From the NCBI RefSeq assembly GCF_004359545.1, contig NZ_SCWB01000007.1, forward strand, positions 38,972 through 102,971: DNA of 64,000 bases. Direction: 5' to 3'. The translations under genes and the position numbers were made by a program. Source of the stretch: Macrococcus lamae. Its GTDB lineage: Bacteria; Bacillota; Bacilli; Staphylococcales; Staphylococcaceae. The notes below the pieces were generated by a model. That model did no database searches, was not told the DNA's origin, and saw only the letters and a list, made by a program, of their open reading frames with translations. Shown piece by piece: positions 50,376 to 61,236 of the stretch; the first letter of the stretch is position 1; each line of letters starts with the position of its first letter.

Positions 50376-50855
50376 TTAATTATTCTTCGTTAATAATACC
50401 ACAGCTTGTGCGGCAATTCCTTCTTCTCTTCCTAAAAAGCCCATCTTCTCAGAAGTCGTTGCTTTAATATTTACTTGATCAATATCGACTGCCAGAAGCT
50501 CACTGATGATACGGCGCATTTCATCGATATGTGGTCTGAATTTCGGACGTTCTGCCACAATGGTCGCATCTACGTTACCGATGATATAACCTTTAGCTGT
50601 TACTTCATTGTAAGATTCCTGCAAAAGAATTTTTGAATCAGCATCTTTGAACGCAGCATCTGTATCCGGGAACAATTTACCGATATCTCCGAGTGCCGCG
50701 GCACCGAGCATGGCATCAGTAATTGCATGCAGCAGTACATCTGCGTCACTATGTCCAAGCAGTCCCTGATCATGAGGAATTTCAAGACCGCCGATTATCA
50801 ATTTTCTGTCATCAGCAAGCTGGTGGACATCGTAGCCAAAGCCTATTCTAAACAT
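50376..50855 (-). CDS. ispF: 2-C-methyl-D-erythritol 2,4-cyclodiphosphate synthase
   Basis: A 159-residue MEP-pathway enzyme. The zinc site is GYDVHQL and [19 protein letters not shown], with the C-terminal [19 protein letters not shown] typical of the trimer cavity. ATG 50855 follows GAGAGGG and lies one base after the ispD stop. Genes for the MEP route are absent from S. aureus, which uses mevalonate. Confidence 0.96.
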   Translation of the reverse strand: MFRIGFGYDVHQLADDRKLIIGGLEIPHDQGLLGHSDADVLLHAITDAMLGAAALGDIGKLFPDTDAAFKDADSKILLQESYNEVTAKGYIIGNVDATIVAERPKFRPHIDEMRRIISELLAVDIDQVNIKATTSEKMGFLGREEGIAAQAVVLLTKNN

Positions 50856-50856
50856 A

Positions 50857-51531
50857 TTATCCCTCTCTTTTCCTGAGAATTGCTTCCGCAAAGTATAAAT
50901 CTTCTGGTGTCGTCAGTTTGATGTTATCGTAGCTGCTTTCAACGACATGGACTGGCATTCCTGTACGCTCTACTAGAGACGCATCATCCGTCCCGAGATA
51001 AGCATCGTCTTCTGCCAGCCTGTACGCCGCCTGCAGCACGTTATATGTAAAAGCCTGTGGTGTCTGAACGAGCCACAGCGTCTGACGGTCAGGTGTACTT
51101 GCCACTTGATTGTCCGTCACTACTTTAATTGTATCTTTTGCAGGAACTGCTGCGATTGCTGCCTTGTGAGCGATAGCCGCCTCGTATAGTTCGTCCAATG
51201 TTTCATGTGAAATAAACGGACGTGCACCGTCGTGTACCATGACAATAGTTGTCTCAGGGATTTCCTTCAGCACATTGTAAATGCTATATTGCCGTTCACT
51301 GCCACCGACAATGATGTTCTTTACTTTCGGAATGTCACGCAGCAGATGTGACAGCTGCGTGATCTCCTGTTCTTTCGCTGCCAGATAAATCGCAGCACAT
51401 TTATTATGTGACTGAAACGCTTCGACCGTTCTTCTGATAACAGGGATGCCGTCAACTTCAAGGAAAACTTTATTATGACCGCACCCCATTCTTCTGCCCT
51501 GCCCTGCTGCAGGGATGATCACTGTATACAT
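50857..51531 (-). CDS. ispD: 2-C-methyl-D-erythritol 4-phosphate cytidylyltransferase
   Basis: A 224-residue MEP-pathway nucleotidyltransferase. The CTP-binding motif is [24 protein letters not shown], and [10 protein letters not shown] and [10 protein letters not shown] are further signatures. It could be confused with the related TarI, but the ispF partner and the Bacillus order radA-yacL-ispD-ispF-gltX support IspD. It overlaps yacL by one base. Confidence 0.94.
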   Translation of the reverse strand: MYTVIIPAAGQGRRMGCGHNKVFLEVDGIPVIRRTVEAFQSHNKCAAIYLAAKEQEITQLSHLLRDIPKVKNIIVGGSERQYSIYNVLKEIPETTIVMVHDGARPFISHETLDELYEAAIAHKAAIAAVPAKDTIKVVTDNQVASTPDRQTLWLVQTPQAFTYNVLQAAYRLAEDDAYLGTDDASLVERTGMPVHVVESSYDNIKLTTPEDLYFAEAILRKREG

Positions 51532-52583
51532 TACTTATCGGCTACTTTCTTCGTGAATATAATGCGTCCTGATGACGTCTGAAGAATAGACTGGACTTCA
51601 ACCAGTTTCTCCTGATTGATAAAGTTCTTACCGTGTTCTAATACAACCATCGTGCCGTCTTCTAAATACCCGACTCCTTGGTTTTCTTCCTTACCGGCTT
51701 TTGTAATCAGCAGCTTGAAGCGGTCTCCCTGCTGAACGACTGGTTTAATCGCCTCAGACAGATCATTGACGTTCAACACTTTGATTCCCTGAACTTGGCA
51801 CACTTTGTTCAAGTTATAATCCGTCGTAATAACACTCGCATTAGATTCTGCTGCCATTTTTACGAGCAGCTGATCCACTTCCTTGATTTCCTTGTAACCA
51901 GGATGAAATTTAACAGGATGCCCTGTTTCTTTCAATTCATTTAAAATATCAAGGCCGCGCTGTCCTTTATCTCTCTTCAGACCATCCGTCGAATCCGCAA
52001 TCAACTGCAGTTCATCAAGTACCCCTTGCGGCACAATGATCGTTCCGTCGATAAAACCGCACTTGACGATATTCAATATACGACCATCAATAATCGCTGA
52101 TGTATCAAGCAGTTTCGTTGCGTCAGTCACTTTACGTTTACTGCCCTGAAATCTTTCAGGCAGTAAACTTTGAATCTCTTCACGTTTTTTGAGTCCTACC
52201 TGAAAACCGAGATAGCCAAGTATGACTGCCAGTACAACAGGAATTGTGTTCTTCAGCAATGTAAGACCAATGGTGTCAAAGATCAAACTGACCATAGACG
52301 CAATCATCAGCCCCATCATCATTCCGATAGTGGCAAAGATAAGTTCCATAAAACTACGTTTCAGCAGCAGCCCTTCTCCTCTTTCAATCAGTGCTACTAC
52401 TTTATCAATCGCCCAGTAAAACAATAATAAGAAGACAATAATACCGATTGTCCCGTCCACATAGTTATTCAGGACAAGCGGGTGAACATTAAATCCGAAC
52501 GCTTTGATGACCTCGGGAATCAAGAAGATACCGAGCGAAGCACCAATAATAGTAAATAGCAGAAGTACAAGTCTTCTAAGCAT
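51531..52583 (-). CDS. yacL: PIN/TRAM-domain membrane protein YacL
   Basis: A 350-residue protein. Four N-terminal hydrophobic segments (residues about 5-130) anchor it in the membrane. A PIN nuclease domain follows, with LDTSAIIDGRI and ITTDYNLNKVC as acidic motifs, and then a C-terminal TRAM RNA-binding domain (about 275-345). The role is unknown; an RNase is likely by domain content. It is 17 bp downstream of radA; the disA gene found between them in Bacillus is absent. Confidence 0.88.
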   Translation of the reverse strand: MLRRLVLLLFTIIGASLGIFLIPEVIKAFGFNVHPLVLNNYVDGTIGIIVFLLLFYWAIDKVVALIERGEGLLLKRSFMELIFATIGMMMGLMIASMVSLIFDTIGLTLLKNTIPVVLAVILGYLGFQVGLKKREEIQSLLPERFQGSKRKVTDATKLLDTSAIIDGRILNIVKCGFIDGTIIVPQGVLDELQLIADSTDGLKRDKGQRGLDILNELKETGHPVKFHPGYKEIKEVDQLLVKMAAESNASVITTDYNLNKVCQVQGIKVLNVNDLSEAIKPVVQQGDRFKLLITKAGKEENQGVGYLEDGTMVVLEHGKNFINQEKLVEVQSILQTSSGRIIFTKKVADK

Positions 52584-52600
52584 AGCGTCACCTCCTCAAG

Positions 52601-53965
52601 TTAATTAAATGCAAGCCTCAGAGCTTCAGAAATATTTGCGATACCGATGACTTCAATGCCCTCCGGGAAATCCCAGCCGCCGATATTGTTCTTCGGTATA
52701 ATCGCGCGTTTAAAACCAAGCTTTGCCGCTTCCTGCACACGCTGTTCAATACGAGCAACCCGCCGTACTTCACCCGTCAGTCCGACTTCTCCGATAAAGC
52801 AGTCATCACCGCGCGTTGCCTTATCATTGAAACTTGAAGCAATACTGACGATGACACTTAAATCGACAGCCGGTTCATCAAGTTTAACACCGCCCGCTAC
52901 TTTAATATACGCATCTTGCTGCTGCAGCAGTAATCCCTGCTTTTTCTCAAGGACTGCCATCAACAGACTCAGACGGTTATGATCAACACCTGTCGCCATT
53001 CGTCTTGGGTTATGGAAAGTTGTCGGTGTGACTAATGCCTGCACTTCAACAAGCAGCGGACGTGTGCCTTCCATCGTTGCTACAATGGTCGAACCAGCGA
53101 CGTTTTTTGTACGTTCTTCCAGGAACATCTCAGATGGATTCAGCACTTCGTTCAGTCCTGTATTGCGCATTTCGAATATACCCATTTCATTCGTTGAGCC
53201 GAAGCGGTTCTTAACTGCCCGCAAAATACGGTAGCTGTGATGTGTATCTCCTTCGAAGTATAATACCGTATCCACCATATGTTCAAGCAATCGAGGTCCG
53301 GCAATCTGCCCTTCCTTCGTTACATGACCTACAATAAATGTCGCGATGTTCATATTCTTTGCCATACGCATCAATTCCTGCGTACATTCTCTGACTTGTG
53401 ACACTGAACCCGGGGCTGAAGTCACTTCCGGATGGAAAATAGTCTGAATGGAGTCGATGACAAGAAATTTCGGATTTGTCTTCTTCACGGTCTCGTGAAT
53501 GATCTGAAGATTAGTTTCAGCATAGACGCTCAGTTCTCCGGCATCTTCATTCAGACGGTCAGCACGCAGCTTAGTTTGTCTGACAGATTCCTCACCTGAA
53601 ATATAAAGAACAGCGTTTTCTTTGGATAGTAAGGCACACACTTGAAGCAGCAGCGTTGATTTCCCGATACCAGGATCGCCGCCTATCAGAATAAGAGATC
53701 CCGGTACAATGCCGCCACCGAGAACACGGTCAAATTCGCGGATATATGTTGTTGAACGCGGAGTGCTTTCTTTCGTGATATTCTTAAGCTTTTCCACACG
53801 TTCAGTAGAAGATGATTCAGTGATTGCCGTTTTCGGTCCTTTGGCTTTATATTCTATAACTTCTTCCATCTGGTTCCAGGAACTGCAGTTCGGGCATTTG
53901 CCCATCCATTTAGGAGATTGATACCCGCAGGCCATACATTCAAACGTTGATTTCGTTTTCGCCAA
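52601..53965 (-). CDS. radA: DNA repair protein RadA
   Basis: A 454-residue RecA-like helicase aiding recombination branch migration. The zinc finger [18 protein letters not shown] is at residues 10-27, Walker A is [10 protein letters not shown], the RadA-specific motif is KNRFGST, and the Lon-like C-terminal domain ends the protein. A promoter and the clpC terminator lie upstream. Confidence 0.97.
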   Translation of the reverse strand: MAKTKSTFECMACGYQSPKWMGKCPNCSSWNQMEEVIEYKAKGPKTAITESSSTERVEKLKNITKESTPRSTTYIREFDRVLGGGIVPGSLILIGGDPGIGKSTLLLQVCALLSKENAVLYISGEESVRQTKLRADRLNEDAGELSVYAETNLQIIHETVKKTNPKFLVIDSIQTIFHPEVTSAPGSVSQVRECTQELMRMAKNMNIATFIVGHVTKEGQIAGPRLLEHMVDTVLYFEGDTHHSYRILRAVKNRFGSTNEMGIFEMRNTGLNEVLNPSEMFLEERTKNVAGSTIVATMEGTRPLLVEVQALVTPTTFHNPRRMATGVDHNRLSLLMAVLEKKQGLLLQQQDAYIKVAGGVKLDEPAVDLSVIVSIASSFNDKATRGDDCFIGEVGLTGEVRRVARIEQRVQEAAKLGFKRAIIPKNNIGGWDFPEGIEVIGIANISEALRLAFN

Positions 53966-53989
53966 GAAAGTTCCTCCTGTTTCAATATG

Positions 53990-54018
53990 GTATTATTGTA
54001 AACTGTTTCACGTCTCAA
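53990..54018 (-). promoter_or_regulatory. Putative radA promoter
   Basis: TTGAGA (54013-54018) and TAATAC (53990-53995) on the minus strand with a 17-bp spacer, directly after the clpC terminator and about 25 bp before the radA start. Confidence 0.6.
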
Positions 54019-54025
54019 TACAATT

Positions 54026-54055
54026 AAACCCTTAATGCCATTGCATTAAGGGTTT
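54026..54055 (-). terminator. Terminator after clpC
   Basis: A 12-bp stem AAACCCTTAATG (54026-54037) with 54044-54055 and a 6-nt loop. The U run on the minus strand is short, so some read-through into radA is possible. Confidence 0.78.
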
Positions 54056-54108
54056 TGAATCAAGTGATAAAATATATGCTTTATAGACCATCAGAACTTG
54101 AGAGACGT

Positions 54109-56547
54109 CTATGCTTCTTCTGCTACTCTTTCTTTTTTCTCAACAGTGAACTCATCATCTTTAAAATCAATGACGATATCCTGTCCAGATAATGTTTCGC
54201 CACGCAGAAGTTCTTCAGACAGTTTATCTTCAATGTTCTTCTGAATTGCACGTGCAAGTGGTCTCGCACCATATTCAGGGTCATAACCTTCATCAGCGAT
54301 TTTTTCTTTCGCTGCATCAGTTAATGTAATGAAGATATCCTGCTCTTTCAGACGTTTTGCCAATCCTTCGACCATCAATGACACAATTTCTTTCAAGTGT
54401 TCTTTTTCAAGTTTGTGGAAGACGATAATATCATCGACACGGTTTAAGAATTCAGGACGGAACTGATTTTTAAGTTCATCCATCATCGTTTTACGGATAG
54501 TTTCATAATCTGGACCGACATCACTTGCACCGAAGCCGACAAACTTATTATCTTTCAGTTCCTGTGCACCGACGTTTGAAGTCATAATGATCACCGTATT
54601 ACGGAAATCGACTGTACGTCCCTGTGAGTCTGTCAGACGACCGTCATCCAGTACTTGCAGCAACATATTGAAGACATCCGGGTGAGCTTTCTCTATTTCA
54701 TCAAATAGAATAACGGAATAAGGTTTACGGCGTACTTTCTCAGTCAACTGACCGCCTTCTTCATGACCGACATAACCTGGAGGTGAACCAACCAGCCGTG
54801 ACACACTGTGTTTCTCCATAAATTCACTCATATCAACACGAATCATTGCGTCTTCTTCCCCGAACATTGCTTCTGCTAATGCTTTCGCAAGTTCTGTCTT
54901 ACCGACGCCTGTCGGACCGAGGAAGATAAAGCTGCCGATCGGACGTTTTGGATCTTTCAGTCCCGCACGCGCACGACGAACCGCTTTAGAAATAGACTCA
55001 ACAGCGTCAGACTGACCGATGACACGATCATGCAGAATTTCTTCTAAGTTAAGTAGTTTCGCTGATTCTGTTTCAGCGATTTTGTTAAGTGGTATTCCTG
55101 TCCACTGAGCAACTACAAGTGCGATGTCATCTGCAGTCACTGATGACTCTGACTGACCTTGTGCTTTCTTCCATTCTTTCTTCGTATCATCTAGTTGCTG
55201 TTCGAGCTTAGATTGTTTATCGCGAAGTGCTGCCGCCTGTTCGAACTCCTGAGAGTGAACTGCTGCATCTTTTTCTTTCTTCACCTGCTCAAGTTCAGCT
55301 TCAAGTTCTTTCAGGCTTGGTGGTGTTGTATGGTTACGTAGTCTGACTTTAGAACCTGCCTCGTCGATTAAATCGATTGCTTTATCTGGTAGGAATCGGT
55401 CAGAGATATAACGGTCACTCATCTTTACTGCCGCTTCCAGAGCTTCATCTGTAATAGTGATGCGGTGATGCGCCTCGTAGCGATCGCGCAGACCTTTGAC
55501 AATTTCAATAGCATCTTCCACATTCGGTTCATTCACAGTCACCGGCTGGAATCGACGCTCAAGAGCTGCGTCTTTCTCAATATATTTACGGTATTCTTCA
55601 AGAGTAGTCGCACCGATACATTGCAGTTCTCCACGGGCAAGTGCCGGTTTCAGGATGTTCGATGCATCGATTGCACCTTCAGCACCGCCTGCACCAATCA
55701 ATGTATGAAGTTCATCGATGAACAGAATGATGTTACCGGCAGAATGAATTTCCTCCATTACCTTTTTCAGGCGTTCTTCAAATTCGCCGCGGTATTTCGT
55801 CCCAGCTACAACGGTACCCATATCAAGGCTCGTCACGCGTTTACCTTTTAATGTTTCAGGTACTTCATTGTTAACGATAGCTTGTGCCAGTCCTTCAACA
55901 ATTGCAGTTTTACCAACACCCGGTTCCCCGATTAAGACCGGATTGTTCTTTGTACGACGGCTCAATACTTCGATCACACGAGTGATTTCATTGCTGCGTC
56001 CGATAACCGGATCCAATGTGCCGTCTTTTGCGATGACTGTCAAGTCACGTGCCAGACCATCAAGCGTTGGTGTCGCCTGCGATTTTGCAGTCTGCGAATT
56101 TTTAGTGCTCATTTCAGGGCTGCCAAGTAATTTAACGACTTGTGCCCGTGCTTTCGTAATGTTCAGATCAAGGTTAGCAAGGACACGTGCTGCTACGCCT
56201 TCATTTTCACGAATCAGTCCGAGTAAAATATGTTCTGTTCCGACGAATGAATGGTTTAATTTGCGCGCTTCGTCTAATGATAATTCGATGACTTTTTTAG
56301 CTCGCGGTGTATATTGAATCGTTCCTGACATTTCAGAGCCATGACCGATTAACTGTTCTACTTCAGTAATAATTTTTTCTTCAGTGACATCAAATGTTGC
56401 AAGTACTTTAGCAGCAATGCCTTCTGGTTCTTTCACGAGACCGAGCAGCAAATGCTCTGTACCTATATTATTATGCTGTAATCTGATTGCTTCTTCCTGT
56501 GCATGTGCGAGAACTCGCTGCGCACGTTCTGTTAATTTTCCAAACAC
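54109..56547 (-). CDS. clpC: AAA+ unfoldase ClpC
   Basis: An 812-residue Clp ATPase that feeds phospho-arginine-marked and adaptor-bound proteins to ClpP. Two N-domain repeats (residues 1-150) are followed by AAA1 with Walker [10 protein letters not shown], a middle region with a UVR-like helix pair (about 410-470), and AAA2 with GPTGVGKTE. It ends in the C-terminal D2 region with [15 protein letters not shown]. The start is GTG 56547 with GGAGG upstream. Last gene of the ctsR operon. Confidence 0.98.
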   Translation of the reverse strand: MFGKLTERAQRVLAHAQEEAIRLQHNNIGTEHLLLGLVKEPEGIAAKVLATFDVTEEKIITEVEQLIGHGSEMSGTIQYTPRAKKVIELSLDEARKLNHSFVGTEHILLGLIRENEGVAARVLANLDLNITKARAQVVKLLGSPEMSTKNSQTAKSQATPTLDGLARDLTVIAKDGTLDPVIGRSNEITRVIEVLSRRTKNNPVLIGEPGVGKTAIVEGLAQAIVNNEVPETLKGKRVTSLDMGTVVAGTKYRGEFEERLKKVMEEIHSAGNIILFIDELHTLIGAGGAEGAIDASNILKPALARGELQCIGATTLEEYRKYIEKDAALERRFQPVTVNEPNVEDAIEIVKGLRDRYEAHHRITITDEALEAAVKMSDRYISDRFLPDKAIDLIDEAGSKVRLRNHTTPPSLKELEAELEQVKKEKDAAVHSQEFEQAAALRDKQSKLEQQLDDTKKEWKKAQGQSESSVTADDIALVVAQWTGIPLNKIAETESAKLLNLEEILHDRVIGQSDAVESISKAVRRARAGLKDPKRPIGSFIFLGPTGVGKTELAKALAEAMFGEEDAMIRVDMSEFMEKHSVSRLVGSPPGYVGHEEGGQLTEKVRRKPYSVILFDEIEKAHPDVFNMLLQVLDDGRLTDSQGRTVDFRNTVIIMTSNVGAQELKDNKFVGFGASDVGPDYETIRKTMMDELKNQFRPEFLNRVDDIIVFHKLEKEHLKEIVSLMVEGLAKRLKEQDIFITLTDAAKEKIADEGYDPEYGARPLARAIQKNIEDKLSEELLRGETLSGQDIVIDFKDDEFTVEKKERVAEEA

Positions 56548-56562
56548 GATATATTTCCTCCT

Positions 56563-57570
56563 TTAGAGATGTTCTCTCAACATCTTTGCTCGTTTTTCAT
56601 TGACGGGTATGTCTTCATCTATAGTCGCTAAAAACGGTGGCTGAATGGCTACCATCAACTCATTGAAGCGAAATGGAAGTTGTTCAACAATCCCCATATC
56701 GATACCCATTTTCAGTTCACTTAACCGTAAACTTGCTTCTTCAGCGGTGATCATTTGCGCGTATTTCAATATTCCAAGACTTCTATTGACACGGTCTTTA
56801 GTTTCAATGTAGTCATACTCTTTAAGGCGCTCACGCATGCCTTCTTCTTCAGTTATGATCTGATCCACAATCTGCTTCAGGTCTTCAATGATCGCTTCTT
56901 CCGTCTTACCGAGAGTCAGCTGATTGGATACTTGATACACATGGCCAAGCGCCTGCGTTCCCTCGCCATAAATACCGCGGATTGTATAGCCGAAACGGTT
57001 AATTGCCTGGGCAATACGGCCCATCCGGTTCATTATAGACAACCCCGGCAGATGCAGCATGACGCTTGCACGCAACCCTGTACCGATATTCGTCGGACAT
57101 GTCGTCAAGTAACCAAGCGTCTCGTCAAATGATAAGGTCAGTTTCTCATCAATCAAGCTGTCTACTTCCTGTGCTCTGTTATATAGATCATCGAGTGATA
57201 GATCACGACCAAGTACTTGAATGCGGATATGATCTTCTTCATTAACCATAATACTTACTGATTCATCATCATTTAAAAAAACTGCACCATGGTCCTGACT
57301 AAGTAGTTCCTTGCTGACTAGATGTTTTATCACCAGCATTTGCCGCTCATTTTTATCAAGCTCGCTTAAGCGCACTTCTTCATAGTGAGGGTTCAGTACT
57401 GATGATACTTCTTCAAGTACTTCCAGAGCTGTACTTTCAGAATACATGAGCGGATGAACAAAATTCTCAAGATTTCTGGCAAGGCGGATACGTGAACTTA
57501 AGACGATTGGTTTCTCTATCTCCTGCTGCATCCAGTCGCTGAGCGTATGACTTAAATGTTTATCCAGCAT
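56563..57570 (-). CDS. mcsB: Protein arginine kinase McsB
   Basis: A 335-residue kinase with the phosphagen kinase catalytic domain. The ATP site [17 protein letters not shown] and the catalytic Cys motif [18 protein letters not shown] are intact. McsB phosphorylates arginines on CtsR and on misfolded proteins, marking them for ClpCP. It starts directly after the mcsA stop codon. Confidence 0.96.
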   Translation of the reverse strand: MLDKHLSHTLSDWMQQEIEKPIVLSSRIRLARNLENFVHPLMYSESTALEVLEEVSSVLNPHYEEVRLSELDKNERQMLVIKHLVSKELLSQDHGAVFLNDDESVSIMVNEEDHIRIQVLGRDLSLDDLYNRAQEVDSLIDEKLTLSFDETLGYLTTCPTNIGTGLRASVMLHLPGLSIMNRMGRIAQAINRFGYTIRGIYGEGTQALGHVYQVSNQLTLGKTEEAIIEDLKQIVDQIITEEEGMRERLKEYDYIETKDRVNRSLGILKYAQMITAEEASLRLSELKMGIDMGIVEQLPFRFNELMVAIQPPFLATIDEDIPVNEKRAKMLREHL

Positions 57571-57951
57571 TTATTCTGCCTCACTTTCCTTCAATGCTTT
57601 AATTTCATCTCTGACATGGACAGCCTGTTCAAAGTTCTGATTATCAACCAACTCTTTCAACTGCTGCTCAAGTGTTTCAATCTTTTTCTTGCGGGCAATC
57701 TTTTCAGCTGATTTCAGAGGAGCCTTGCCGACGTGCTTCTGATTACCTGCCTGTACTCTTTCGACAATACGCGGCAAATAAGCTTCAAACGTCTCATAAC
57801 ATGTGTTGCACCCAAATTTACCGATATGCAGTGATTCACGGAGTGTCAGTCCGCAGTTCGGACAAACTTCCTGACGGCCAGTCATCTCACCTGACGCAAG
57901 AAGATGCTTAAGCAGCTGATTCATTGTAAATTCATCTTCATTAAAGTTCAT
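57571..57951 (-). CDS. mcsA: McsA, activator of McsB, lacking the N-terminal zinc module
   Basis: A 126-residue protein. It has one zinc module (CPNCGLTL...CNTCYETF, residues about 30-53) and a C-terminal UVR motif (LKELVDNQNFEQAVHVRDEIKALK). McsA of S. aureus and B. subtilis is about 185-188 residues with a further CxxC pair module at the start. Here the gene begins 18 bp after the ctsR stop, so there is no room for the missing 60 residues. The part that would contact McsB appears to be kept. Confidence 0.9.
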   Translation of the reverse strand: MNFNEDEFTMNQLLKHLLASGEMTGRQEVCPNCGLTLRESLHIGKFGCNTCYETFEAYLPRIVERVQAGNQKHVGKAPLKSAEKIARKKKIETLEQQLKELVDNQNFEQAVHVRDEIKALKESEAE

Positions 57952-57969
57952 AGCGTTCTCTCCCTAAAG

Positions 57970-58428
57970 CTACTGGTATTGAAGTATTGTCAGTACATTC
58001 TGTAGAATATTGGCGCGAATACGATCTCGATATGGTACATCTACATATAATATATCACGATGAATCGTCACTAATAAAAGACGTTTCTCACGCAATGTAA
58101 TCAGTTCATTCTGATACAAACCTTCTATAATATGTTCAGCATTCTGCTGCGTAATCTGACTACCTGTTAATTCTTTCAGATGATTGATAAAAGCAGACTG
58201 ATTATTAGATTCAACTTTTGTGATTCGAATATAACCACCACCGCCTCGCTTACTCTCAATTGCGTAGCCATGCTCGTTTGTGAACCTCGTTTTAATGACA
58301 TAATTTAATTGAGATGGCACGCAATCAAATTTTTCAGCGATATGTGCACGTTTAATTTCAACTACATCGCCACTTTGTTCAAGCAGCTGCTTCAAGTATT
58401 GCTCAATGATATCAGACATATTTTTCAT
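57970..58428 (-). CDS. ctsR: Transcriptional repressor CtsR
   Basis: A 152-residue class III heat-shock repressor. The winged helix-turn-helix includes [16 protein letters not shown] and the glycine-rich wing [11 protein letters not shown], whose Arg residues McsB phosphorylates. It represses its own operon through the box upstream. ATG 58428 follows GAGGTG. Confidence 0.97.
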   Translation of the reverse strand: MKNMSDIIEQYLKQLLEQSGDVVEIKRAHIAEKFDCVPSQLNYVIKTRFTNEHGYAIESKRGGGGYIRITKVESNNQSAFINHLKELTGSQITQQNAEHIIEGLYQNELITLREKRLLLVTIHRDILYVDVPYRDRIRANILQNVLTILQYQ

Positions 58429-58441
58429 GACTTCACCTCTT

Positions 58442-58458
58442 TTTGACCATCTTTGACT
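58442..58458 (-). promoter_or_regulatory. CtsR operator
   Basis: The minus-strand 17-mer AGTCAAAGATGGTCAAA is a direct heptad repeat that fits the CtsR consensus (RGTCAAA-NAN-RGTCAAA). It lies just downstream of the -10 of the ctsR promoter. No CIRCE element for HrcA is seen. Confidence 0.93.
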
Positions 58459-58460
58459 TT

Positions 58461-58489
58461 ATTATATGACCAAATTTAATTGAGCGCAA
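58461..58489 (-). promoter_or_regulatory. ctsR operon promoter
   Basis: TTGCGC (58484-58489) and TATAAT (58461-58466) on the minus strand, 17 bp apart, with the CtsR box 2 bp downstream of the -10. Confidence 0.78.
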
Positions 58490-58632
58490 ATAATATGTTT
58501 TCATCTGGATTTACATTTTCTTAAAATTACATTTACAAATACTAAAAATTTTTATACCGCTTTCATTTTAAATGTAGTATGATATTAAAAGCGAAAAAAT
58601 ATAGATCTATACTATGAAAAAGAGGTGTCACT

Positions 58633-59856
58633 TTGAATTATATTATTGGTATTATCGGTTTAGCTGTCTTCTTACTGCTTGCCTGGGTCATCAGTTCAGA
58701 TAAAAAAAATGTGAGATGGCCATACATCGCTATTATGATGGTCATTCAGTTTCTACTTGCATTCCTATTGCTTAAAACACCGTATGGTATTAAGTTTGTT
58801 GGATGGTTAGCAAAAGGTTTCAGTTATTTACTAGGTTACGCTGAGCAGGGCGTCAACTTTGTATTTGCGGGACTTGAAAATCCGGCTATCGGCAAAACAC
58901 CTGCAGCTTCAACTTTCTTTATGGATGTCTTACTTCCTATTACATTCATCTCAGCTTTAATCGGTATTTTGCAATATCTTAAAGTATTACCATTCATCAT
59001 TAAATATTTAGGATTAGTTATTTCTAAAGTTAACGGCATGGGGAAACTTGAATCTTACAACGCGGTTGCTTCAGCTATTCTCGGACAATCAGAAGTATTT
59101 ATCTCATTGAAAAAACAATTACCTTATATTCCAAAACATCGTCTTTATACATTGACAGCATCAGCCATGTCTACAGTATCGCTGTCAATCGTCGGTGCTT
59201 ACTTCACAATGATTAAACCAGAATACGTCGTAACAGCGATCGTGTTGAACTTATTCGGCGGATTCATCATCGCTTCAATCATCAATCCTTACCGTGTATC
59301 AGATGAAGAGGAAAACGAAGTGATTATGACTGAAGAAGGCGAAAAACAATCGTTCTTCGAAATGCTCGGTGAATACATCCTTGATGGTTTCAAAGTAGCA
59401 ATCATCGTTGGTGCGATGCTGATCGGTTATATCGCATTGATCGCAATGCTGAACGGTATCGTTGATGCATTCACACCTGGCAAGATGAACTTCCAGACAA
59501 TTCTAGGTTACGTCTTTGCACCGCTTGCATTCTTAACAGGAATTCCTTGGAGTGATGCAGTACGTGCCGGATCAATCATGGCAACAAAACTTGTATCTAA
59601 CGAATTCGTCGCAATGCTTGATATCCAGAATATCGTCAATAACAAAACAGGTGAATTATCAGAACGTGCAATCGGTATCGTTTCTGTATTCCTAGTTTCA
59701 TTCGCAAACTTCTCATCTATCGGTATCATCGCAGGTGCGATCAAGTCACTGAACGATAAACAAGGTGACGTTGTAGCAAGATTTGGTCTGAAATTGTTGT
59801 ACGGTGCAACACTCGTATCATTCATTTCAGCGACAATCGCAGGATTCTTCTTATAA
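58633..59856 (+). CDS. nupC: Concentrative nucleoside transporter NupC
   Basis: A 407-residue CNT-family symporter with about nine or ten hydrophobic segments. Family motifs are [20 protein letters not shown] and [20 protein letters not shown]. The start is TTG 58633 with GAGGTG five bases upstream. It is a single gene divergent from ctsR and fits the nucleoside salvage role of the dgk-dck pair elsewhere in the window. Confidence 0.94.
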   Translation: MNYIIGIIGLAVFLLLAWVISSDKKNVRWPYIAIMMVIQFLLAFLLLKTPYGIKFVGWLAKGFSYLLGYAEQGVNFVFAGLENPAIGKTPAASTFFMDVLLPITFISALIGILQYLKVLPFIIKYLGLVISKVNGMGKLESYNAVASAILGQSEVFISLKKQLPYIPKHRLYTLTASAMSTVSLSIVGAYFTMIKPEYVVTAIVLNLFGGFIIASIINPYRVSDEEENEVIMTEEGEKQSFFEMLGEYILDGFKVAIIVGAMLIGYIALIAMLNGIVDAFTPGKMNFQTILGYVFAPLAFLTGIPWSDAVRAGSIMATKLVSNEFVAMLDIQNIVNNKTGELSERAIGIVSVFLVSFANFSSIGIIAGAIKSLNDKQGDVVARFGLKLLYGATLVSFISATIAGFFL

Positions 59857-59862
59857 CAACAA

Positions 59863-59895
59863 AAGACGGAGTGGCTTAAGCCATTCCATCTTTTT
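59863..59895. terminator. Terminator after nupC
   Basis: GGAGTGGC (59869-59876) pairs with GCCATTCC (59881-59888), extended by AAAGA/TCTTT, with a T run on the plus strand. It may serve the convergent nitroreductase gene as well. Confidence 0.85.
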
Positions 59896-60552
59896 CTATT
59901 CGCCGATATTCCCGTCAGCGTTCCCATGATTAAACGATACGATCTCGTTCACTTCATGTCGGCTGCTGTCATGAGGGCTCTTTACGCCTTTACCTATAGC
60001 GATGAACATCACAGGGTTATAGCGTTCTTTATTGATGGACAAGGCATCCAGCACTTCATCCCGTTCGAATCCACCGATCGGATTCGTATCATATCCGTGG
60101 TCTTTTGCAACCAGCATCAGCTGCATAGCTGCCAAGTTCGCATCCATCATTCCTTGTACTTTAATATAGCTCTCAGGTGCCTGCGCGAGCGCTCCTTTAA
60201 GCGCTGCTACGTTTGTTGTCATTACTTCCTGCGGCATATAGCCGAGATCGACACTCTTGCCGTATACACGCTCGATATCCTGAATATGCGTATTATCCGA
60301 CAGAACAAGAATAAAAGCAGCACTTGTTTCAAGCTGACGCGTGTTGAAACGCACTAAATCCTTGATGGCTGCCTTAGCTTCGTCTGATTCCACAATGACG
60401 AAACGCCACGGCTGCAGATTGACTGACGACGGCGCTTCTGATGCAAGTTCTATCATTTCCATCATTTCTGCACGAGGAATTTTGACGTTCGGGTCGAATT
60501 CTTTGACTGACTTTCTTGTTTTAATCGCTTCTGTGAGTGAAAGGCTCATCAT
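59896..60552 (-). CDS. Nitroreductase family protein
   Basis: A 218-residue FMN-dependent oxidoreductase. The N-terminal flavin motif TRKSVKEFDPNVKIP and APSSVNLQPWRFVIV, and the C-terminal MFIAIGKG segment, are standard. The middle has DHGYDTNPIGGFE. It probably reduces quinones or nitro compounds with NAD(P)H; the natural substrate is unknown. Two adjacent ATG codons (60552, 60549) are possible starts after GGGAG. Confidence 0.86.
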   Translation of the reverse strand: MMSLSLTEAIKTRKSVKEFDPNVKIPRAEMMEMIELASEAPSSVNLQPWRFVIVESDEAKAAIKDLVRFNTRQLETSAAFILVLSDNTHIQDIERVYGKSVDLGYMPQEVMTTNVAALKGALAQAPESYIKVQGMMDANLAAMQLMLVAKDHGYDTNPIGGFERDEVLDALSINKERYNPVMFIAIGKGVKSPHDSSRHEVNEIVSFNHGNADGNIGE

Positions 60553-60625
60553 TTAAAACTCCCTTTAATATAATGAAGAATTATAACATGTATAACAACC
60601 CGCCGCTATTAACCGGCTCACCAAA

Positions 60626-60647
60626 AACGCCGGCAGCAGCCGGCGTT
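60626..60647 (-). terminator. Terminator after pdxT
   Basis: A 9-bp GC-rich stem AACGCCGGC (60626-60634) with GCCGGCGTT (60639-60647) and loop AGCA, followed by TTT on the minus strand. Confidence 0.88.
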
Positions 60648-60651
60648 CAGG

Positions 60652-61236
60652 TTATTGATTCTTCGCAACCATCTCTTCGATGAAATACTTCATGATTTTA
60701 TAATCGTCTGTCAGTTCTGGATGGAACGAAATACCTAAGTATTTGTCCTGCTTCACTGCGACCATCTTGTTCTCCACTTCACTTAGTACTTCAACCTCGT
60801 CTTCTACCGACATGATATGCGGCGCGCGGATGAAGACGGCGTTCACCTGCTCTTCTATCCCCTTCACATCCAAGTCAGCTTCAAAGCTATCAACCTGGCG
60901 GCCGAAAGAGTTACGTTCTACTTTGATGTTCATCTTCTTCAGATGTCCTTCATCGTAACCTTCAATTTCGTCTGCCAGCAGAATGAGACCAGCACAAGTG
61001 CCATACATAGGAAGATCACTTTCTCTAAGAACCTCTGTAAAACCATACAGATCCATCAGCCTGCGCATCGTCGTTGATTCGCCGCCAGGGAGTACTAAGC
61101 CGTCAATGTCTGACAGCTCTTCCACACGCTTCACGGGTAAGCCTGTGTGGCCGCTCAATTCAATCTGCTTCAAGTGCTCACGGACCGCACCTTGCAGAGC
61201 GAGTACACCGATGTTCAGTTTACCAGCCACGTTCAC
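60652..61236 (-). CDS. pdxT: Pyridoxal 5'-phosphate synthase glutaminase subunit
   Basis: A class I glutamine amidotransferase that passes ammonia to PdxS. The nucleophile Cys is in [14 protein letters not shown], the oxyanion part in [12 protein letters not shown], and the His-Glu pair in [10 protein letters not shown]. The start is uncertain: GTG 61236 (194 residues) and GTG 61230 lie inside pdxS, while the codon aligning with the usual ATG is CTG 61218 (188 residues). It overlaps pdxS in any GTG case, so the subunits are coupled. Confidence 0.92.
   Translation of the reverse strand: MNVAGKLNIGVLALQGAVREHLKQIELSGHTGLPVKRVEELSDIDGLVLPGGESTTMRRLMDLYGFTEVLRESDLPMYGTCAGLILLADEIEGYDEGHLKKMNIKVERNSFGRQVDSFEADLDVKGIEEQVNAVFIRAPHIMSVEDEVEVLSEVENKMVAVKQDKYLGISFHPELTDDYKIMKYFIEEMVAKNQ

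Noticed and set aside
59508..59927. A 139-codon minus-strand ORF across the end of nupC
   Set aside because: It runs antisense through nupC and its terminator; no domain is visible.
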